Assembly (NCBI GenBank): GCA_963664655.2
Contig: OY761554.1
Coordinates: forward strand, 3,782,001-3,846,000
Length of the DNA: 64,000 nt
DNA from: Desulfospira sp963664655
GTDB lineage: Bacteria; Desulfobacterota; Desulfobacteria; Desulfobacterales; Desulfobacteraceae
Direction: 5' to 3'
Of this stretch, positions 8,708-15,936 are shown piece after piece. Positions within the stretch are counted from its first letter, which is position 1; every line of letters starts with the position of its first letter. Under the pieces are notes generated by a model. The model was not told the origin of the DNA and ran no database searches. It worked only from the letters and a program-made list of their open reading frames with translations. Both the position numbers and the translations under genes were made by a program.

Positions 8708-8936
8708 CTACACCCCACTTGCTAAATGCACTTCTAACCTCCTCATCTGTGGCAATTTTGCCCTGTTCAACCTCTGAGAGGCCAGCCTGGATTTCCTGTG
8801 CAAACCACTCTTCGTAATCAACAAATTTTTCTATGGCTTGATTAATTATCCAAGATCGGGAACGATTTAGAGCCTCCGCAAGATTATCAAGCCGTCCCAA
8901 TACGTTATCATCAATTCTCACTGTTGTTGGCTTCAT
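8697..8936 (-). CDS. CopG/ribbon-helix-helix antitoxin
   Basis: The 79-residue product starts MKPTTVRIDDNVLGRLDNLA, a textbook ribbon-helix-helix strand followed by helix A. It continues NRSRSWIINQAIEKFV (helix B), then the EEWFAQEIQAGLSEVEQG stretch common in antitoxins of ParE toxins. It should dimerise, bind its own promoter and neutralise the downstream toxin. The ATG at 8936 is preceded by AGGAGA. Upstream on the minus strand TTGTTT and TAGTCT are 17 bases apart and may be its promoter. Confidence 0.83.
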   Translation of the reverse strand: MKPTTVRIDDNVLGRLDNLAEALNRSRSWIINQAIEKFVDYEEWFAQEIQAGLSEVEQGKIATDEEVRSAFSKWGVDAR

Positions 8937-9719
8937 AAATATCTCCTGTATTTACCTGTATGCTCATAGACTACACTGGAACATAAAAAGAAACAAGCAC
9001 ATTGGTTTAATAAACGATTTCATTCCCAGTCGGAAGAAAATCATGGGGTGTGGCCACCTATTGGATTAGGAATGCGGCGTGGGTTCGGCGTGGGTCGGGC
9101 CGAAAGCCGATAACGGCGTGGGTCGGGCCACGCCAATGGCCTGAAAGTATAGGGAATGAACTATAAATCAATGCTGTTTTTGGTCTTAATCGACCAATTT
9201 TAGGCCCTAAAAGGCCTGATTAAGGATATCTCGTTTTCTTTTACAACCATAAAAGCCCCATTCTACAGGGCAATCGCATGTAACTTTCCTACTGTTTAAG
9301 CTTACCGAATGCAATTTCAGTGCGCAGCACTGAAACTCTGTGTTTCTCTGTGCCCCTCTGTGGTTAAATATAAAGAGTGGGCGAAGCCCACAATTTATAA
9401 AACCAGGGGGTTAAAGAAGAACCATTCAACCCCTTCGGGATTTCTTGTTTTTTAACCACAGAGAGGCACAGAGGTTTGGCTTACGCCAAACACCACAGAG
9501 GGGGCGGACCTTGAATGTATATGTAAATTAAATAAAAATCATCATGGATAATTTTTTTACATGCGATTGCCCTGCCCCATTCTATGGCAAAAAACATTCG
9601 ATTAAGCCAGTTTAAAATTCGATTTCAACATGAAACATTGTAGATAATAAATAGTTACCGAGGCCCGACCCCAAGCACCCAACCAAGCACCCAATCCCGA
9701 TTTATTTTTTCATGGTTTC
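8937..9719. other. Gene-free, repeat-rich stretch
   Basis: No convincing coding frame is seen in these 783 bases. They hold the promoter of the CopG/ParE pair, three copies of the decamer CGGCGTGGGT (9075, 9086, 9114; the last two extended to CGGCGTGGGTCGGGCC), the 309-bp MITE-like element at 9266-9574, and a short AAGCACCC/CAAGCACC repeat near 9673-9692. The complement of CCAACCAAGCAC within it also occurs at the end of the 66-bp repeats at 24.2 and 45.7 kb. Confidence 0.6.
9266..9574. mobile_element. MITE-like element with 18-bp TIRs and 10-bp target duplication
   Basis: The ends are a perfect 18-bp inverted repeat: CAGGGCAATCGCATGTAA at 9266-9283 and its exact complement at 9557-9574. The element is flanked by a perfect 10-bp direct repeat CCCCATTCTA (9256-9265 and 9575-9584), as expected of a target-site duplication. 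Inside are a hairpin TTTCAGTGC-GCA-GCACTGAAA (9315-9335) and a second inverted repeat (9346-9368 against 9451-9473, 22 of 23 bases pairing). No coding frame is present, so it would be non-autonomous. A diverged relative with the same inner sequence in opposite orientation lies at 10798-11136. The 9-12 bp duplication size resembles IS4-type insertions, but no transposase is present to compare. Confidence 0.8.
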
Positions 9720-10577
9720 TTATGGCATGGGCCATGTTGAACCTATGCCAAAACTGCTTTTTATTTTGTCGATGGTTACACGGTCTGGTTTAAAAGGTAT
9801 CGCTGGTGCTTTGGGTATAGGCAGCTCATGGGTAGACCTGAACGGTGTGTCTTTAATTTTCATGTTATATGCCATGACCATCAGCGTTTCCAGGTTAACA
9901 ACGTCTTCGATATTATAGGCCAGGAGGGTTTCTAACGCTTTTTCATTACCGTTTTGCTGATAGTCAAGCCACAAGAGAACGGCAAAATAACCGTCAACAC
10001 CGTCCAAGTCTCCACGATCTATATCCAGTGCCTTTTCACAGCACTTCAAACCGCCCGAATACCCTAAACTTTTTAAAACATATCTCAAATCTATATGGGC
10101 ATGATCCAGGGTGATGCCAAACTGCCCTTCGATAAACGGGACATCAAAGGTTTTTCCATTGTAAGTGATGATGACATTGTAATTGCGGATCTCTTTTATG
10201 AAATCTTCAAGATTTTGCCCTTGTATGAAGTATTGTATTTTTTTTCCGTCGTAGAGTGCAATGGTTGTAATCTCAAAACCGTAGAGCCTGAGGCCCGTTG
10301 TCTCTATATCGATGTATGCGGTTGATTCACGGAATTCTTTGAATAATCTCCAGTGTTCCTTGGCCGGTAAAAGATTTTCAAAATAGGCCGGGTCATTATT
10401 TTCAAGACGTTCAGCAGACTCTTTGATGTAAGCCATTATGGTCTCAAATCTTCTGGGTGAGATTTTACCGATATTGTCAGGGGCAGCATCCTGCCAGTGT
10501 AATAAGCCGGAACCCCAGAGCTCCCTTTCTGTCTTATCTCCTATACCCGATATGTGTTGAAATGAATTTTTCAGCAT
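9720..10577 (-). CDS. RNase H-fold 3'-5' exonuclease, YprB-like
   Basis: The 285-residue protein has an N-terminal region of about 80 residues that starts with a helix-hairpin-helix-like GIGDKTERELWGSG segment. A DEDD-type exonuclease domain follows: YIDIETTGL near residue 90 (first Asp/Glu pair), TYNGKTFDVPF near residue 137, DLRYVLKSLGYSGG near residue 162, and YNIEDVVNLETLM near residue 220 (last Asp). This matches the RNase H-like YprB group of unknown physiological role. Substrate and polarity are inferred from the family only. The gene stands alone and is bracketed by two inverted, related MITE-like elements, which may have helped to mobilise it. Confidence 0.75.
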   Translation of the reverse strand: MLKNSFQHISGIGDKTERELWGSGLLHWQDAAPDNIGKISPRRFETIMAYIKESAERLENNDPAYFENLLPAKEHWRLFKEFRESTAYIDIETTGLRLYGFEITTIALYDGKKIQYFIQGQNLEDFIKEIRNYNVIITYNGKTFDVPFIEGQFGITLDHAHIDLRYVLKSLGYSGGLKCCEKALDIDRGDLDGVDGYFAVLLWLDYQQNGNEKALETLLAYNIEDVVNLETLMVMAYNMKIKDTPFRSTHELPIPKAPAIPFKPDRVTIDKIKSSFGIGSTWPMP

Positions 10578-11269
10578 GGTTTATTTTCTCCAGGGATATC
10601 ACTTTTCCGCCCTGATCCTGGCAGCCGGAAAAGAACATTAAACTTCCTCACCAAATAGCCGCAAGGACTTTTATTCGGGGGTTATTTTTTATCAATATCA
10701 AAAATTACTGTCCGTCTCCATCTTTTACTGCATTTTAAACCGGATACTGTTTAATGCAAGCGCAGGAATACAGGCCGGATGATCCGCCTGGAACTTGAGG
10801 GGGACCCGCATTTGTAATCCGCCCTGATATTTGGATTTTATTGGCAAATGTATAATCAAGAAACCGGAGACAGGAAACAAGAGACAAAAAAGCAAGGAGC
10901 CCAAGCCCCTCTGTGGTGTTTGGCGAAAGCCAAACCTCGGTGTTCTCTGTGGTTTAAAAACATGAAATCCCGAAGGGGTTGAATAGTTCTTCTTTAATCT
11001 CCCGGTTTTATAAATTGTGGGCAAATTCGATGTTCTAAATTCCCGGGGTTACCCCTCCGGTCTGCGGTCTCCTTTTCTCCGGTCTCCCCACATTATATTG
11101 GCGAGTAAATGTAATATTCCAAATGCGGTTACCCTGCCGGAACTTGTTCTTGCCGTATGTGCTTAAATAGGATAAGTAATACGCAGTAACCCTAACTTTT
11201 TTTAAATTGTCGGCATGTCAGCATCGTGGTTTAAAATTCTTCCATGAACCATAAGAAAGATCCCGCCAT
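10578..11269. other. Gene-free stretch with repeats
   Basis: These 692 bases contain no recognisable gene. Most of the stretch is the MITE-like element at 10798-11136. Around it are GGAGAC/CCGGTCTCC-type tracts (10863-10873, 11053-11093) like those in the hairpin at 35889-35958, and an AT-rich segment before the gene starting at 11270. Confidence 0.55.
10798..11136. mobile_element. Second, diverged MITE-like element
   Basis: The right end, read on the minus strand, is CAGGGTAACCGCATTTG; the left end is AGGGGGACCCGCATTTG, an imperfect match. Flanks are CTGGAACTTG (10788-10797) and CCGGAACTTG (11137-11146), a 10-bp duplication with one mismatch. The interior 10905-11022 is the inverted counterpart of 9386-9504 in the first element. 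Shared stretches include the ATTTATAAAACC, CAACCCCTTCGGGATTTC and CGCCAAACACCACAGAGGGG segments. The same architecture, same internal sequence and same size of duplication make a common family likely. Its greater decay suggests an older insertion. Confidence 0.7.
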
Positions 11270-12922
11270 ATGAGCAAAATCCAGCAATATGAACCCTGGC
11301 TGTTCGGGGTAATGGTTGTGTTGTTTATTATTCCCCTCTGGGTTTATCCTTACATCCCGACCCAGGACGGCCCGGCCCATCTGTTCAATGCCCATCTGAT
11401 CAACGGGCTTTTGCAGGAACATAAAAACCCGATGACAGACGGGTTTTATGAACTCAATAAAGAGTTTACCCCCACCTGGGTGTTTCATCTGGTTCTGGCC
11501 AGGCTGGGCCGCATGGCCGGGGTCCAGACGGCTGAGCGGATGATATTGTCTGTATTAATTGTCTTTCTTCCTCTGGTAACCCGTTTGGGTGTTTCAAAAA
11601 TCAATCAACAGATGACGCCCTTGGCCTGGCTTGTGTTTCCCATGAATTACAATCATCTGTTTTATTACGGGTTTTACAGCATGTGTTTTTCCGTGCCCTT
11701 CTTTGTCCTGAGCTTTACCCTGGTACTGGAATTTTTAAAGTCCGGAAAGAAAATGTATCTGTTGTGGATTATGATATCCGGCTTTTTCAGCTATTTCATG
11801 CATATCATCAGCTTTGGGCTCCTTGGCATTGCGGTGGCCCTCGCCTGTATCGGGTATGCCGCCGGTGCGGTAAGGGGACAAGGCGAATCCAAGGCCTACG
11901 GCTTTGGCGATTTTATGCGCAGCCGGTTTGTTCCGCTTTTCCTTTGCTATGTGCCGGTGATTGCGGTTGTAGCCCTTTTTCTGGGCAAAAAACAGTCTGT
12001 TTTCCTGCCGGAACTGGGAATAGGGCAGCTGGCCGGCAGGATGGCTTATCTGGTTCTTGGCGGGACCCTTTTTCCCATCCGGTTTACCGGGCCTTTCGCA
12101 TTGATCAGTGTGGGGACGCTTTTTTCAGTCCTTGCGGTGTTTCTGGTGTTTCTTTTGGTCAGGCCCGGCGGGTTTAAAGGGGTGCTGCCCAAAGTGATGC
12201 TGTCTGTATTTTTTGCTTTTTGCCTGGTGCTGCTTTTTGTCCCGCAACTGTATTTTGCCACATCCCATGACAACATGCTCGGCGGCGGCTTTATCAAACA
12301 CCGGATTGCCTTGTTCATTATCCCTGTCCTGATCCTGGGGCTTGCTTCCTGGACAGATAACCGGGATCGGTTAATGAACCATGCGGGCCTTTTGGCCGGG
12401 TTTGCCCTGATGCTGTTTTGTTTTCACATGGCGGTGTTTTCCCATTTTAACCGGCACATCAAAGGGTATCTGTCTTTTGCCCCCCATATCGCACCCCATT
12501 CGGTGATTCTTCCCTTAAACCTTGATGGCAATGACGGCCTTACGGTAAAGGGGCCGCTGGGAATCAGGCTCTTTTGGCGGGTAAATCCCCTGCTCCATGC
12601 CTCGGACCACCTGGCCCGCCAAACCCGTTCCATCAGCCTGGAAAATTATGAAGTTACCCTGGAGTATTTCCCGCTGCTGTACAGACCGGGCATGGACCCC
12701 CTGGATTTCGGCTACACGGACGGTTGTTTTATCGATGAAGATATCGAACCCGCACAGGCATGCCGCAATTTGCTGGCGCACTATGAGCAAAAGGGGTTTC
12801 CTGTCCGGTACATTCTGGCCTGGGGCAAAAACGGTTCTGATAAATTATGGAAGATGATTCATGACTCATATGCCCTGATTGCGAAAACAGACCGTGGGCA
12901 ATTGTTTGAATTAAAGCGATAA
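11270..12922 (+). CDS. GT-C-like polytopic membrane protein
   Basis: The 550-residue protein has a first membrane segment at about residues 10-30 followed by PTQDGPAHLFNAH near residue 35. A D-G-P-x-H type motif in the first periplasmic loop is reminiscent of GT-C glycosyltransferases that use polyprenyl-phosphate sugars. About ten further hydrophobic segments follow up to residue 405, then a soluble C-terminal part of some 140 residues. I do not recognise a named family. A role in transferring a sugar from a lipid carrier at the outer face of the inner membrane is an inference from topology, motif and the neighbouring polyprenyl-phosphoribose-like genes. It faces, tail to tail, the HAD phosphatase gene. 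Confidence 0.6.
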   Translation: MSKIQQYEPWLFGVMVVLFIIPLWVYPYIPTQDGPAHLFNAHLINGLLQEHKNPMTDGFYELNKEFTPTWVFHLVLARLGRMAGVQTAERMILSVLIVFLPLVTRLGVSKINQQMTPLAWLVFPMNYNHLFYYGFYSMCFSVPFFVLSFTLVLEFLKSGKKMYLLWIMISGFFSYFMHIISFGLLGIAVALACIGYAAGAVRGQGESKAYGFGDFMRSRFVPLFLCYVPVIAVVALFLGKKQSVFLPELGIGQLAGRMAYLVLGGTLFPIRFTGPFALISVGTLFSVLAVFLVFLLVRPGGFKGVLPKVMLSVFFAFCLVLLFVPQLYFATSHDNMLGGGFIKHRIALFIIPVLILGLASWTDNRDRLMNHAGLLAGFALMLFCFHMAVFSHFNRHIKGYLSFAPHIAPHSVILPLNLDGNDGLTVKGPLGIRLFWRVNPLLHASDHLARQTRSISLENYEVTLEYFPLLYRPGMDPLDFGYTDGCFIDEDIEPAQACRNLLAHYEQKGFPVRYILAWGKNGSDKLWKMIHDSYALIAKTDRGQLFELKR

Positions 12923-12966
12923 TGAATCAGGTTGCCCAAGGGTGCTATACCCCAACGGTAAATTCT

Positions 12967-13635
12967 CTAGTTCCAGTCTTTGCAGGGAACCCCGCCCAAA
13001 GCCGCATAGGCCTTCAGCGTTGGGGTCGGGTTGACGGCCACGGCCTGATCGGCCGCTGTGATGATGGGAATATCCGAATGGTGGTCGGTATATACGGTGA
13101 ACCGGGAATGGGGAAAATCCTGCCTTAATTGTTTAAAACAAACCGCTTTCACCCTGCCGTAACAGTTTTCGCCGGCAAGCTTTCCGGTAATGGTCCCGTA
13201 ACGGTTTATCCCGGCTTTGGTGCAGATCACATCATCAAAGCCAAGGGCCTGGCCGATGATGTTGACATACAAATCAAGGCTGGCGCTCATCAGGATCAGG
13301 TACCGGTTCCGGGCCTTAAGTTCCCTGATGGTTGAAAGGGCTTTGGGTCTGGCCGCCTTTGGCAAAAATACCTTAAGAAAACCATGGGCATAGGCCGCAG
13401 CCTGATCTTTTTGAAGCCCCCCGATCACATGGTTAAGAAAAAATCCCTTAAGCCAGGTGTTGTCCCGGACCCCGGTCTTGTGCATGAACACTGCCGCGGC
13501 CAGCAGCGGACACCTGAGCCATCTTTTGGGGCGGCGGATCAATACGTATGTCAGGTATGCCGCGTAGGTGTCTGTTCTGGTAATGGTCCCGTCTAAATCA
13601 AACACTTCCACATGGCTGAACCGGCAGTCTGTCAT
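12967..13635 (-). CDS. HAD-IB family phosphatase
   Basis: The 222-residue protein carries HAD motif I FDLDGT with Asp13 and Asp15, motif II LMSAS near residue 117 and a motif III lysine region around 140-165. The motif IV segment YTDHHSD, near residue 180, replaces the more common GDSxxD. Length and motifs fit the SerB/HAD-IB group of small phosphatases. Its start overlaps the stop of the gtrA-like gene by 4 bases, and a UbiA prenyltransferase lies just upstream. The likely substrate is therefore the polyprenyl-phosphoribose 5-phosphate made by that enzyme; this is inferred from context. It is the last gene of the leftward run. Confidence 0.78.
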   Translation of the reverse strand: MTDCRFSHVEVFDLDGTITRTDTYAAYLTYVLIRRPKRWLRCPLLAAAVFMHKTGVRDNTWLKGFFLNHVIGGLQKDQAAAYAHGFLKVFLPKAARPKALSTIRELKARNRYLILMSASLDLYVNIIGQALGFDDVICTKAGINRYGTITGKLAGENCYGRVKAVCFKQLRQDFPHSRFTVYTDHHSDIPIITAADQAVAVNPTPTLKAYAALGGVPCKDWN

Positions 13636-14036
13636 AACCGTTTCCTTGACGGCCTGAAGGTGATGGTAAGGTTACAGATAAAATTGAGTAAAAAAACGAT
13701 CCCTGTGGCCAGGACCTGTGAAACCAGGTAGTAAAGTCCCAGAACAGACAGGAAAAATTTGAATATTTGCGCGTTCGCAAACAGCATGATCAGGGCAAAG
13801 CCAAAATAGAATACAATGGCCCGGCCATGGTGTTCACCGGAACTGAACACCCAGTGGTACTGGATCAGATAATTGACCACACAGCCGGATACAAAGCCGG
13901 CAGATGTGGCAAAAATTTTGTCCATGCCCGTGGTTTCCACCAGCAGCGCCAATACGAGCAGATGGACCAGCACGGCCAGGCCGCCGCTGACCATATACCG
14001 GAAAAATTTTGTTGCGGTTTGTCTTGTCGGCAGCAA
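13632..14036 (-). CDS. GtrA-family membrane protein
   Basis: A 134-residue protein with four hydrophobic segments (about residues 12-34, 42-62, 74-94 and 101-122) and the GtrA signature NYLIQYHWVF after the second one. GtrA-like proteins are proposed to flip, or to help to use, polyprenyl-phosphate-linked sugars; the mycobacterial homologue Rv3789 works beside decaprenyl-phosphoarabinose synthesis. Here it lies 12 bases behind the UbiA-type gene and overlaps the phosphatase gene by 4 bases, which supports one pathway. Confidence 0.82.
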   Translation of the reverse strand: MLPTRQTATKFFRYMVSGGLAVLVHLLVLALLVETTGMDKIFATSAGFVSGCVVNYLIQYHWVFSSGEHHGRAIVFYFGFALIMLFANAQIFKFFLSVLGLYYLVSQVLATGIVFLLNFICNLTITFRPSRKRL

Positions 14037-14048
14037 GGCAGATGGCTC

Positions 14049-15008
14049 TTAAGAAAAGTTGTTGACCAGGAAAATATGAAGCCAGGGGATGTCCACCAGC
14101 AGCAAAAAGGCTGTCCAGAGAAGCAGTCCCACACTGAATACAAGAAATTTCCACTCTTTATAAAGTTTTTCAGGGTTCTGAACCACCGAGTCGTCCTTGA
14201 GGCCAAGGTAGAGATATCCCATAAAAAGCAGGGAGAAAAACGGATAGGTAAAAATCATTTCAATCCGGTATTTGTACAGCAAAATCCCCAGGAAAAAAGC
14301 CGCGCACAGGGCATGGAAAAAAGAGGCCAGCATCAGCCGGTCCTGGGTGTAATACTTAAAGGAGGGGCGGTAGTCTTTTGAGGTTTTTTCGCCGATCTGC
14401 CGCAATTCCGCAAACCGTTTTATGGTCATCAAAAAAGATCCGCCGAACCAGTAGGCCAGCAATGCCGTTGACGGCGGAAACGGGCTGTCCAGAACAATGT
14501 ACCAGCCGGCTAAAAATCGTATGGGATTGTTAAGGGCCTCGGACACCACATCCACAAAGGGCTTGTCCTTTGAGCGAAGGGGCGGGACATTATAAATGAG
14601 GCCCATGACTAACAGGGCCAGGATGCTCAATAAAAAGGGAATCCCAATCGCCCAAGCCAACCCTAAAGATACAAGGCACAGCAGCATGTACTGGACCATC
14701 ATCAGATCAAACCGGACCAGGCCCCTGGCACAGGGCCGGTTCTTTTTTTTGGGGTGCCGCCGGTCAAATTCCCGGTCCAGGTGCTCGTTGATGGTGTAAT
14801 TGGCCGATGCCGCAAGGCTTGTGGCCAGCACGCCAAAGAAAATCGCCGCAAAAAGGGACAGGCTGATCCGGTTATCCACAAGCAGTGCCGCAGCAATGCC
14901 GGGAAGCATGAACACGTTCTTAAACCAGTGGTCTATCCGCATGATCTGGATATATGGATTTTGGAAAAAAACAGAAACAGCGCCGGTTTTATATGAACTT
15001 TTTATCAT
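14049..15008 (-). CDS. UbiA-family prenyltransferase, DPPR synthase-like
   Basis: The 319-residue protein shows the UbiA aspartate motifs NEHLDREFD (near residue 75) and YNVPPLRSKDKPFVDVV (near residue 140), plus eight or nine membrane segments. An early RIDHWFKNVFMLPG stretch resembles the opening of decaprenyl-phosphate phosphoribosyltransferases (Rv3806c type) rather than quinone or heme prenyltransferases. The predicted reaction is transfer of phosphoribose from PRPP to a polyprenyl phosphate in the membrane. AGGA precedes the ATG at 15008. GtrA and HAD genes follow in the same transcript, while the DprE1/DprE2 epimerase pair is not in this window, so the product might be a ribosyl rather than an arabinosyl donor. 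Confidence 0.8.
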   Translation of the reverse strand: MIKSSYKTGAVSVFFQNPYIQIMRIDHWFKNVFMLPGIAAALLVDNRISLSLFAAIFFGVLATSLAASANYTINEHLDREFDRRHPKKKNRPCARGLVRFDLMMVQYMLLCLVSLGLAWAIGIPFLLSILALLVMGLIYNVPPLRSKDKPFVDVVSEALNNPIRFLAGWYIVLDSPFPPSTALLAYWFGGSFLMTIKRFAELRQIGEKTSKDYRPSFKYYTQDRLMLASFFHALCAAFFLGILLYKYRIEMIFTYPFFSLLFMGYLYLGLKDDSVVQNPEKLYKEWKFLVFSVGLLLWTAFLLLVDIPWLHIFLVNNFS

Positions 15009-15023
15009 GGGTCCTTTTATAAG

Positions 15024-15668
15024 TTAATTTTCAACGGTTCGCAATACAATATCATCGTACCGGACAAGTCCGGCCATATCCCCCCAGATCCTGGGGACAA
15101 TATAACAGTTGTCAGGGTCCTCAATGGTAAAATCCAGGGAAACCACCTGCCATGTGCCGATTTTGTCCATTGCCGCTTCCTGTTTAATAAAATCGTACTT
15201 CGGGGTTTTGCGGTCCTTGTCAAATGCAACAAAGCTGATACCGGCCTTGCCTGACGGGCTGCCGATTTTCAGTTTGGCCTCATAGTGGAACCTGTCGCCC
15301 GGTTTAACCTTGACAAAATATCCCGCATTGATGGCCCAGTCGGTTTTTTGGCTGCAGGTGATCAGGAGGCAGCCGGTGCCGCTGTGGCCCTTTGGGTCCT
15401 TAGAAAGCTTGGCCACCCCTTTTTCCCCGGAGTATATGGTTATCCAGAATCCAAACGGGTCAGCTGAATTAAAGTCCTCGATCCTGGCATAACCGGGGCC
15501 CGGCTCATCAATCACCGCTTCCGGGATCAGAAGGTTAAACGGCCAGTAATCGCTTAAATGAAAGGTTTCAAACAAATTGACTCCCATCCGCACTTTAATG
15601 CCGTATCCGGCGGCAAGCAAAACAAAAAGGATGACAATACCCACTAAAAAATATTTCACAATTTTCAT
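15024..15668 (-). CDS. Membrane-anchored protein with beta-sandwich-like domain
   Basis: Not recognised as a named family. The 214 residues begin with one membrane segment (about 5-24) that would anchor the protein with the rest outside the cytoplasm. The soluble part is rich in alternating hydrophobic residues with segments such as YARIEDFN, GTGCLLITC, FHYEAKLKIG and ISFVAFDKD. This pattern is common in jelly-roll carbohydrate-binding modules. AGGAGA lies before the ATG. It sits 15 bases upstream of the UbiA-like gene and is probably its operon partner, so glycan binding or processing at the cell surface is plausible but unproven. Confidence 0.65.
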   Translation of the reverse strand: MKIVKYFLVGIVILFVLLAAGYGIKVRMGVNLFETFHLSDYWPFNLLIPEAVIDEPGPGYARIEDFNSADPFGFWITIYSGEKGVAKLSKDPKGHSGTGCLLITCSQKTDWAINAGYFVKVKPGDRFHYEAKLKIGSPSGKAGISFVAFDKDRKTPKYDFIKQEAAMDKIGTWQVVSLDFTIEDPDNCYIVPRIWGDMAGLVRYDDIVLRTVEN

Positions 15669-15775
15669 AGCATATCTCCTTTCAAATTGTTTACGATGTC
15701 TGGCTGATTGTCAGGATAATTTTGTTCAAAATAGCATAAAATCTGTTTTGGGTCGATATTATCTTAGGTCTTTTC

Positions 15776-15890
15776 CAGGGTAATCACATGCAAAAAGTAA
15801 GTTAAATCTCCAATATAATGTAGGGATTTAGGCTGAAGACTGAAGGGGTTTAGGGTTGTGAATCCCTTCAGCCTAACCATCTTCAGCCTA
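15776..15890. repeat. Long nested palindrome beside a MITE-end-like sequence
   Basis: TAGGCTGAAGA (15829-15839) pairs perfectly with 15880-15890, and within it CTGAAGGG (15840-15847) pairs perfectly with 15864-15871, giving a nested stem in a 268-bp spacer. The 15 bases at 15776-15790, CAGGGTAATCACATG, differ at two positions from the end of the MITE-like element at 9266. No partner end was found. On the plus strand a run of six T follows only after several bases, so a terminator role is possible but weak. Confidence 0.5.
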
Positions 15891-15936
15891 ATTGCCTTTT
15901 TTACATCCACACTCCCGCATCAAACAATCGGAAAAA

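Noticed and set aside
9075..9129. CRISPR-like array from the three CGGCGTGGGT decamers
   Set aside because: Only three short, unevenly spaced units without spacer-sized intervals; no cas gene in the window.
7655..11136. A 3.5-kb composite transposon bounded by the inverted 15-bp repeats
   Set aside because: The right repeat is already the end of the shorter MITE-like element with its own flanking duplication, and no target duplication joins 7655 with 11136.
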